DNA of 47,740 nt, from the NCBI GenBank assembly GCA_017848755.1, contig JAFIHI010000144.1, forward strand, positions 1 to 47,740, given 5' to 3'. The notes under the pieces are model-generated. The model saw only the letters and a list, made by a program, of their open reading frames with translations, searched no databases and had not been told where the DNA came from. Of the stretch, positions 42,011-47,740 are shown piece after piece (the stretch's first letter is position 1; each line of letters opens with the position of its first letter). The stretch is from Nakamurella sp. (GTDB taxonomy: Bacteria; Actinomycetota; Actinomycetes; Mycobacteriales; Nakamurellaceae). A program made the position numbers and the translations under genes.

Positions 42011-42154
42011 GCGGTGCATCACGAATTACCAAGCGCGGGAGCTCGGACCCCCACGGCTTCGCGCCATACGCAGACTCTGCGTTAACTGGAGTTGGTCGCC
42101 TGGGGTTGGCGGAGCCCCGGGGACCCACGCGACCGCCCGAGCCGCCGAGGGCGA

Positions 42155-42188
42155 GCGGGTATGACGCTGTTCTCGTCCCGAGCCCGCC
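42155..42188 (+). repeat. Dispersed TATGACGA repeat before the palindromic cluster
   Basis: GCGGGTATGACGCTGTTCTC, then GTCCCGAGCCCG, lies in the 564-bp gap 41984-42547, which has no gene. It is 41 bp left of the first palindromic unit. Confidence 0.6.
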
Positions 42189-42229
42189 TGCCGGTACCAC
42201 GCCCACCCTTGGGCTTCGCGCCGCCGCGG

Positions 42230-42483
42230 GTGTGTATAGAACTGGGACAATTGCGACAGATTGCTGCAGGATGCACACTCTCCGATGTTGGCGTGAATGC
42301 GGCACACGGGTGTGAGTAAAACAGGGCCAAATCGGGCATTCTGCTGCAGGATTCACGCGCTACAGAGGGAGAGTGTGCATCCTGCAGCAATCTGTCCGAA
42401 AAGTCCCAGTTACATGCACACTCCCCCTTGGAGAGTGTGAGTCCTGCAGCAATCTGTCGCAATTGTCCCAGTTATATACACAC
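42230..42483. repeat. Nested cluster of four 54-60 bp palindromic units (CTGCAG core)
   Basis: Unit 1 (42230-42283) and unit 4 (42430-42483, reverse) are inverted copies of each other with 51 of 54 bases identical. Between them, unit 2 (about 42308-42368) and reverse unit 3 (42367-42427) are a second, more diverged inverted pair. Shared parts are AACTGGGACAATTGCGACAG, ATTGCTGCAGGA and CACACTCTCC. Each unit also has short terminal inverted repeats (e.g. GAGTGTGCAT with ATGCACACTC in unit 3). No frame of any length crosses it. It could be a non-autonomous mobile element cluster or a structured RNA. Confidence 0.85.
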
Positions 42484-42547
42484 TGTTTGCCAGCGGCCAG
42501 CGGCCAGCGGCCGGCGAGCTAGTGGCCAGCGGCCGGCGAGCGAGTGC

Positions 42548-43582
42548 CTATGCCAGCCCGAGGCCGCCCAGCACGCCCTGCAGGTAGCCGATCGCGTGCG
42601 CCCGCCCCCGGCTGCAGTACGCCTCCGGGGAGATGTCCATCCAGGTGTCGGCATCGCCGATCATGGCGGGTACGTCGTCGTCGATGATGAAGCCGTCGAA
42701 GCCGACCGCGTGCAGCTTGCGGATGACGTGCGCGGGGTCGAAGTTGCCCTCGCCGAGGAAGCACTCGCGGAAACTGGGCACGGTGCCCTGGACGTCGCGG
42801 AAGTGGACGTAGAAGATCGCGCCCGCCGCGCCCAGGGTGTCGATGACCTCGTCGACGGCCGCCGCCCCGCCCCGCTCAGAAATGGTGCCGATGCAGAAGT
42901 TCAGCCCCCAGTTCGGACTGTCGTGGGCCTGCGTGCGCGCGGCGACGAGCGCCTCCGGGCTGGTGAAGATGCGGGCGGCCCCGCCGAGCGGCACATCGAC
43001 CGGCGGATCGTCGGGGTGCAGGGCAAGCCGCACGCCGTACTCCTCGGCGACGGGGAGCACGGCATCCAGGAAGTAGGCGTGATTGGCCCACATCTGTTCG
43101 GCGGTGATCGGCTCGGTAAGCGGTTCGGCAGGTGTGAGCCGGTAGCCCGCCAACGCGTTACCCGCCGCGATGTCGGCGAGGTCGAAGGAGGTGACCTTCG
43201 CGCCGCCACGCCCGGCCGCGGCCATGTCCGTGCGCCAGACGAAGGAGGGCAGGAAGTTGTAGCCGAGCAGGTCGAAACCGGTGGCGGCCATGTTCCGGAT
43301 CGTGGCGCAGTAGTTGTCGATCTGCTCGTCGCGACCGGGCAGGCCGCGCTGCACCTTCCAGAAATGGGCGAGCGGCACGTTCTCGAGGCCGTCGATCGCC
43401 AGGCCGTCGGCCTCGCAGCGTTCCCGCAGCCCCTTCAGTTCCGCGATCGACCAGTAGCCGTCCTCGCCGGGGAGCAGGTTGGGGGTGTGCAACTGCACGC
43501 CGCCGAGCCCCAGCTGGTGGGCGAACGTGGCGACGCGGTCGTCGTAGACGTCGATGTGCCCGAGGGACAGTCGAAGGGTCAT
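42548..43582 (-). CDS. Mannonate dehydratase family protein (UxuA-like)
   Basis: The 344-residue protein starts at ATG 43582, overlapping the FAH-gene stop (ATGA). TIM-barrel motifs of the UxuA/xylose-isomerase-like group are present: LGLGGVQLHTPNL, LGYNFLPSFVWRTDM, RLALHPDDPPVDVPLGG, NWGLNFCIGTISERG, IFYVHFRDVQGTVPSF, GFDGFIIDDDVPAMIGD. It would dehydrate a sugar acid (D-mannonate in the name enzyme) to a 2-keto-3-deoxy acid. Being next to an FAH hydrolase and two SDRs suggests a non-phosphorylative hexonate route, so the real substrate may differ from mannonate. Confidence 0.85.
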   Translation of the reverse strand: MTLRLSLGHIDVYDDRVATFAHQLGLGGVQLHTPNLLPGEDGYWSIAELKGLRERCEADGLAIDGLENVPLAHFWKVQRGLPGRDEQIDNYCATIRNMAATGFDLLGYNFLPSFVWRTDMAAAGRGGAKVTSFDLADIAAGNALAGYRLTPAEPLTEPITAEQMWANHAYFLDAVLPVAEEYGVRLALHPDDPPVDVPLGGAARIFTSPEALVAARTQAHDSPNWGLNFCIGTISERGGAAAVDEVIDTLGAAGAIFYVHFRDVQGTVPSFRECFLGEGNFDPAHVIRKLHAVGFDGFIIDDDVPAMIGDADTWMDISPEAYCSRGRAHAIGYLQGVLGGLGLA

Positions 43583-44430
43583 GCCGAGACCAGCCGCTGC
43601 CGCTGATGGCCGAGACCGTCTATCTCCAAGGTGATCTCGTCGCCGGCGGTCAGGTAGGGGAACCTGCCGGAGAGGGCGACGCCCTCGGGGGTGCCGGTGT
43701 TGATCACGTCACCGGGTTCCAGCACCGTGACCTGGCTGAGCTGGTAGATGAGCGTGGCGACGTCGAAGATCATATCCTTGGTGTTGCTGTTCTGGCGGGC
43801 CTCGCCGTTGACCCAGGAGCGCAGGCCGAGGGCCTGCGGGCCGGCGATCTCGTCCGGGGTCACCAGCCAGGGGCCCAGCGGGTTGAACGTCTCGCAGCTC
43901 TTGCCCTTCGACCACTGTCCGCCGCTGATCTCCAGTTGCAGTGCGCGTTCGGAGACGTCATTCGAGATGGTGTATCCGGCTACGTATTCCAGTGCCTCGA
44001 CGGGCGAGGCGAGGTAGCGTGCGGTCGTGCCGATGACGGCGGCCAACTCCACCTCCCAGTCGGTCTTCGTCGCGCCGGGCGGGATGCGCACGTCGTCATA
44101 CGGGCCGACGACGGTATTGGGTGCCTTGTAGAACATGACCGGGTGCTCCGGCGGGAGTGAGCCGCCCTCGGCGGCGTGCGCGGCGTAGTTCATGCCGATG
44201 CACAGCACCACGCCCGGCCGGGCGATCGGAGCGCCGACCCGTAGGCCGGCGACGTCGATGACGGGCAGGCTGCCGTCAGCGATCGCGGCGCGAGCCCGGG
44301 CGATTCCGTCGGTGGCGAAGAACGCGGGGTCGATGTCCGCGGTGACCGAGCGCAGGTCGAGGTGAGTGCCCTCGGCGATGTGGACGACGGGGATTTCGGC
44401 GCCGGGGGCACCGACACGCATCAGGCGCAT
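43579..44430 (-). CDS. Fumarylacetoacetate hydrolase family protein
   Basis: The 283-residue protein starts at ATG 44430 with AAGGA upstream. Motifs are VLCIGMNYAAHAAE, PVMFYKAPNTVVGPYDDVRI, TDWEVELAAVIG (metal-binding Glu pair), GYTISNDVSERALQLEISG, WSKGKSCETFNPLGPWLVT and VLEPGDVINTGTPEGVAL. FAH-type enzymes cleave C-C bonds of diketo acids. Beside sugar-acid genes, the likely job is 2,4-diketo-3-deoxy-fuconate/rhamnonate hydrolysis to pyruvate and lactate, or a related split. Substrate not proven. Confidence 0.88.
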   Translation of the reverse strand: MRLMRVGAPGAEIPVVHIAEGTHLDLRSVTADIDPAFFATDGIARARAAIADGSLPVIDVAGLRVGAPIARPGVVLCIGMNYAAHAAEGGSLPPEHPVMFYKAPNTVVGPYDDVRIPPGATKTDWEVELAAVIGTTARYLASPVEALEYVAGYTISNDVSERALQLEISGGQWSKGKSCETFNPLGPWLVTPDEIAGPQALGLRSWVNGEARQNSNTKDMIFDVATLIYQLSQVTVLEPGDVINTGTPEGVALSGRFPYLTAGDEITLEIDGLGHQRQRLVSA

Positions 44431-44528
44431 GGGGCGGTCCTTCGGGGGATTGTGCGGTTGGTGTTCAAGAAGTTGAGCGGTACGGTGACAGTCGTTGGGC
44501 AGCAGGCGGTCTCGCTGGGTAGGTTGGG

Positions 44529-45266
44529 TCACCCGGCGACGAGCCCACCGTCGATGACGAGTTCCGTGCCGGTGATGAACGCGGCGTCTTCGCTGGCCAG
44601 ATAGAGCGCGGCCGCGGCGACCTCCGTGGGGGTGCCCAGGCGGCCCATCGGTTGCCGGGACACCAGATCGGCGCGGGCACTGGTCGGGTCGTCGGCGTTC
44701 GACAGCAGCCGGGCGACCCACGGGGAGTCGACGGTTCCCGGGCAGATGCAGTTGGCGCGCACACCGGTGCCCGCGTACTGCACCGCAACGGCCTTGGTGA
44801 ACGAGATGACGGCGCCCTTGCTGGCGCAATACGCTGCGCGGTCCTTCAGGCCGACGAGACCGGCAGCGGATGCAGTATTGACGATCGCGCCGCTGCCCTG
44901 GGCGAGCATGGTGGGCAGCGCAAACTTCGTGCCGAGGAAGACGCCCCGCGCGTTGACGGCGAAGGTCCGGTCCCAGTCCTCGACGGTGCAATTGACCGGG
45001 TCGCTGGTGGACGAGGCGCCCGCGTTGTTGCAGAGCACGTCAAGCCGACCGCTCTCGTCGACCGCGCGGGCCACGGCGGCCTCAACGGACTGGGGGTCGG
45101 TGACGTCGACCAGCACACCGACCGCTCCGTCGGGAACACCGTCCGGGTTCAGGTCGGCGGCGAAGACGCGGGCGCCCTCGGCGAGGAACTGCCGGGCCAT
45201 CTCCCGGCCGATCCCGGAACCCGCGCCGGTGACGAGAACGGTCTTGTCGGTGAATCGATCGCTCAT
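44529..45266 (-). CDS. Short-chain dehydrogenase/reductase (sugar-acid type)
   Basis: The 245-residue protein starts at ATG 45266, overlapping the enolase-like stop (ATGA). Rossmann motif TGAGSGIG; VLCNNAGASS; catalytic Ser in NTASAAG and YCASK (Tyr/Lys); PGTVDSPW. NAD(P)-dependent oxidation of a hydroxy group is expected, perhaps a 2-keto-3-deoxy sugar acid in this cluster. A 98-bp gap separates it from the FAH gene. Confidence 0.9.
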   Translation of the reverse strand: MSDRFTDKTVLVTGAGSGIGREMARQFLAEGARVFAADLNPDGVPDGAVGVLVDVTDPQSVEAAVARAVDESGRLDVLCNNAGASSTSDPVNCTVEDWDRTFAVNARGVFLGTKFALPTMLAQGSGAIVNTASAAGLVGLKDRAAYCASKGAVISFTKAVAVQYAGTGVRANCICPGTVDSPWVARLLSNADDPTSARADLVSRQPMGRLGTPTEVAAAALYLASEDAAFITGTELVIDGGLVAG

Positions 45267-46123
45267 CGCGGTCCCTTCCTCGGTTGCCCGCCGGGCCAGG
45301 GGCCGGCGAACGTCGTCTGTTCGGTCGCTTCGAGTTCGAGCAGCCGGTTCCACTTAGCGGTCCGCTCGGAGCGGTGCGTCGAGCCGACCTTGATCTGTCC
45401 GGCGCGCCAGCCCGCCGCGAGGTCGGCCAGCCAGGCGTCTTCGGTCTCGCCCGAGCGGGCGGAGACGATGGTGCGATAGCCAGCGGCGCGAGCACGGTCG
45501 ACGACCGCGCGGGCGCCGGAGACGAGCCCGTTCTGGTTGACCTTGACCAGCACCGAATTGGCGACCCCCGAGTCGATGCCGCGCTGCAGGCGGTCGGGGT
45601 TCGTGACGAACAGGTCGTCGCCGACCAGGTCGATGCGCCCGCCGAGCTCGGTGGTGGCCAGCCGCCACGCGGACCAGTCGTCCTCGGCGAGGATGTCCTC
45701 AACCGAGACGATCGGGTAGCTCGCGCACCAGTCCGCGACCTCGGCGATCAGCTCCGCCGCGCTCAGGTCGCGGTCCTCGCACGCGAGGCGATAGCGGCCC
45801 TCTGCGTGCGCGCCGTGGTCGACGCTGTGGTGGAACTGGGTGGCGGCGACGTCGATGGCGATGGCGACCTGCTCGCCGGCGGCGAAACCGGCGGCCTCGA
45901 TGGCGTCGGTGAGCAGGTCGAGTGCGGCGCGGTTGGAGTCGAGGGCGACGCCGAGGCCGCCCTCGTCGGCGACCAGCACCGCCTCGCGGTGGCCGCGCGC
46001 CACGGCGAGCCGGGTGGCGGCCTCGCGGACGGCCGCGGCCCATTCGATCGCCTCGGCGAAGCTCGCCGCGCCGACGGGGACCACCAGGAAGTCTTGAACG
46101 TCGATCACCGCGCCGTCGACCAC
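45263..46123 (-). pseudogene. Enolase-superfamily (phosphopyruvate hydratase-like) gene lacking its 5' third
   Basis: The readable part (286 residues from a GTG at 46123) aligns with the barrel domain of enolase: DVQDFLVVPVGAASFAEAI, ADEGGLGVALDSN, AIDVAAT, SVEDILAEDDWSAWRL, VGDDLFVTNPDRLQRGI, LVKVNQNGLV, RSGETEDAWLADLA, GQIKVGSTHRSERTAKWNRL. The N-terminal capping domain is missing; sequence to the right is the truncated mutarotase gene on the other strand. The ISHRSGETED His of enolases is Ala here (VSARSGETED), so it is not the glycolytic enzyme. It may still be translated, but is probably inactive. Confidence 0.7.
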
Positions 46124-46142
46124 GGACCCGACCTCCGCGTGG

Positions 46143-46922
46143 TTGGAGGGATACCGCGGCGGATGGCAGACGTTGTGCCCCAACGCCGGGCCTCCACGGA
46201 CGGTGGAGGGTGCCCCAGTGGGCTTCCACGGGGAGGCGGCTCTCACCCGCTGGGACGTCTGCGCCGCCGACGCGACTAGCGCGTCATTGCAGGTGGACCT
46301 GTATTCGGTGCCGGTGCGGATCGACCGCACGCTGGCACTGCGGGACGACACCGCCGCGCTCGACCTCACCGACACCGTCACGAATCTCAGCGACACGACG
46401 ATCCGGATCGACTACGCGCAGCATCCCGCGCTCGCCGGACCGTTCCTCGCCGGCGACGGCCATATCGACACTGGCGCAACGCGTTTCACGACGGACCCGG
46501 ATACCGCCGGGAACATCGCCGCGCCCGGCACCACGCACACCTGGCCGTTCGCCGCCGCGGAGGACGGCGCGACGGTCGACCTTCGGGTCGTCCCCGGCGT
46601 GGGGCAGCGCCGGATGGCGTTCGGGTGGCTGTCGGACTTCACCGGCGGGCACTGGGCGAGCGTCACCAACCGCAACCTCGGCCTGACGGTCCGCCTCGAC
46701 TGGGACGGAACGCACCTGCCGTACGCCTGGTTCTGGCAGGAGCTGAACGACATGTCCGGATTCCCGTGGTACCGCCGGGCTCGCGTCATGGCGATCGAAC
46801 CCGCGAGCACCCAGACCAGCGGACCGGACAGGCGCAGCGTGCTCGCCCTCGTACCGTACGAAACCGTGCGGATACCGATGACGTTCTCCATCAACGAGAT
46901 AAGGGCCAGCAATGAGCGGTGA
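46143..46922 (+). pseudogene. Aldose 1-epimerase (mutarotase)-like gene lacking its 5' end
   Basis: The frame (259 codons from TTG 46143) begins in mid-domain with YRGGWQTLCPNAGPPRTVEG then PVGFHGEAAL, motifs normally found about 80-100 residues into such proteins. Downstream are IDYAQHPALAGPFLAG, VDLRVVPGVGQRRMAFGWLS and LPYAWFWQELNDMSGFPWYR, typical of the mutarotase-like beta-sandwich group. The N-terminal strands are absent and the left neighbour is the truncated enolase paralogue. Its end overlaps the start of the SDR gene (46912) by 11 bp. Confidence 0.65.
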
Positions 46923-47718
46923 ACACGACGGACGGGTCGCACTCGTGACGGGTGCCTCGCGCGGCATCGGTCGCGGTGCGGCAATCGAACTGGCCCGGCA
47001 GGGCGCCGCAGTCACCGTGCACGGCGCGGAACTGGGCGAGGCCGAAGAGGTCGCGCGCAGCATCGTCGAGGCGGGCGGCCGAGCCATCGCGGTCGCCGGC
47101 CCGATCCAGCAGGCCGCCACCTCCGAGCGCGCGGTCGCGGCCACCCTCGAGGCGTTCGGCCGACTTGACACCCTGGTGACCTCCGCGGGGATCCAGCGGT
47201 ACGGCGACGCCGTCTCCACCCCCGAGGAGACCTGGGACGAGGTCTTCGACGTCAACGCCAAGGGCGTGTACCTCGCCGCGCACGCCGCTCTGCCGCACAT
47301 CCGGCAGAGCCGGAACGGGAGCGTGATCATCGTGGCCTCCGTCCAGGCAACCGCTTCCCAGGCCAACGTTGTCGCCTATACCGCGAGCAAAGGAGCACTC
47401 CTCTCACTGGCCCGCGCGATGGCCATCGACGAGGCGGCCTACGGCGTCCGCGTGAACAGCGTCAGCCCTGGTTCGGTCGACACGCCCATGCTGCGCACCT
47501 CCGCCGCCGAATGGAGTGACGGCACGCCGGAGGGTATCGAACGCACCATCGCGACCTGGGGCACCGCCCACGCGCTGGGACGGGTCGCCACGATCGAGGA
47601 ACTCGGCGCGGTGATCTCCTTCCTGGCCAGCCCGCGGGCGAGTTTCGTCACCGGCGCCGACATCCGCGTCGACGGCGGCCTGCTCGCCCGGGTGGCCGCG
47701 GCTCTGCCCGAGAAGTGA
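46912..47718 (+). CDS. Short-chain dehydrogenase/reductase
   Basis: The 268-residue protein starts at ATG 46912, overlapping the mutarotase frame. Rossmann motif TGASRGIG, LVTSAGIQRYGDA, VNAKGVYLAAHAALP, catalytic Ser in VASVQAT, YTASK (Tyr/Lys), VNSVSPGSVDTPML and the C-terminal FVTGADIRVDGGLL. A classical SDR with NAD(P), probably a sugar dehydrogenase of the same pathway. The tail LPEK and stop lie in a 14-bp tandem repeat that continues to the end of the window. Confidence 0.92.
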   Translation: MSGEHDGRVALVTGASRGIGRGAAIELARQGAAVTVHGAELGEAEEVARSIVEAGGRAIAVAGPIQQAATSERAVAATLEAFGRLDTLVTSAGIQRYGDAVSTPEETWDEVFDVNAKGVYLAAHAALPHIRQSRNGSVIIVASVQATASQANVVAYTASKGALLSLARAMAIDEAAYGVRVNSVSPGSVDTPMLRTSAAEWSDGTPEGIERTIATWGTAHALGRVATIEELGAVISFLASPRASFVTGADIRVDGGLLARVAAALPEK

Positions 47719-47740
47719 TGCCCGAGAAGTGATGCCCGAG
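47705..47740 (+). repeat. 14-bp tandem repeat at the SDR gene 3' end
   Basis: TGCCCGAGAAGTGA occurs at 47705-47718 and 47719-47732, then starts again at 47733. The first copy holds the SDR stop; ATGCCCGAG inside could be the start of a following gene beyond the window. Confidence 0.85.

Noticed and set aside
42230..42483. CRISPR-like array
   Set aside because: Only four units, in alternating orientation, unequal spacing and no cas genes; palindromic elements fit better.
44090..44115. TATGACGACGTGCG in the FAH gene resembles the dispersed repeat
   Set aside because: It encodes the family motif GPYDDVRI in the expected place; coincidence with coding sequence.
45263..46123. Housekeeping enolase
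   Set aside because: N-terminal domain missing and the conserved His of ISHRSGETED is Ala; context is sugar-acid catabolism.
1..47740. tRNA, rRNA, transposase or integrase genes
   Set aside because: I looked for typical tRNA ends, rRNA motifs and DDE/tyrosine recombinase motifs and found none that could be supported.

Overview
The window is strongly GC-rich, gene-dense DNA of an actinobacterium (Actinomycetota). Supporting signs are GTG/TTG starts, stop-start overlaps of the ATGA and GTGA type, DesK/NarL two-component pairs, a PucR regulator, and an etfB-etfA ... cysteine desulfurase-mnmA-MetE-like gene order. That order resembles the fixA-fixB/iscS/trmU/Rv3015c neighbourhood of mycobacteria. 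I cannot name the genus from sequence alone.

Layout, left to right. 1-5000: the end of a Tyr/Pro/Gly-rich small membrane protein gene, then a large DUF4157 (HELSH) modular protein with a toxin-like C-terminus, followed after 3 bp by a 200-residue ORF that may be its immunity protein, then two small envelope genes. 5128-12639: three complete histidine kinase/response regulator pairs, with an allene-oxide-cyclase-like lipoprotein and two small membrane proteins between them. 12970-20950: a PucR regulator diverging from a BMP-type nucleoside ABC importer (lipoprotein, double ATPase, two permeases, all translationally coupled) and a yeast-type cytosine deaminase. 20987-27244: a five-gene oligopeptide (Dpp/Opp) importer on the minus strand. 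27603-31726: a small ORF coupled to a DUF2079 membrane protein, a VapBC pair, a nucleoside hydrolase and a small membrane protein. 32005-41407: etfB-etfA, a metallo-beta-lactamase-fold hydrolase, two more toxin-antitoxin pairs plus a VapC relic, then cysteine desulfurase, mnmA, a MetE-like gene and a Nudix gene. 41467-41983: a YefM/YoeB pair. 42548-47718: a sugar-acid catabolic cluster (UxuA-like dehydratase, FAH hydrolase, two SDRs, an enolase paralogue, a mutarotase) in which two divergent genes have both lost their 5' ends at one junction.

What the ordinary genes do not explain is the repeat content. A dispersed element of about 25-35 bp (core GTATGACGATGTTCCGGGCC) appears about 14 times in both orientations, between genes and also in frame inside four or five genes. 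A second family of roughly 54-60 bp palindromic units with a CTGCAG core forms a nested inverted cluster at 42230-42483 and has a probable relative, a 22-bp-stem hairpin, at 31342-31401. Short 3'-end relics of a nucleoside hydrolase gene and a vapC gene lie close to intact copies. The accessory stretches look recently rearranged around a conserved core.

The best candidates for something new are the DUF4157 toxin/immunity pair, the in-frame dispersed repeat, and the nested palindromic cluster. All functional statements are inferred from motifs and context; no searches were run.
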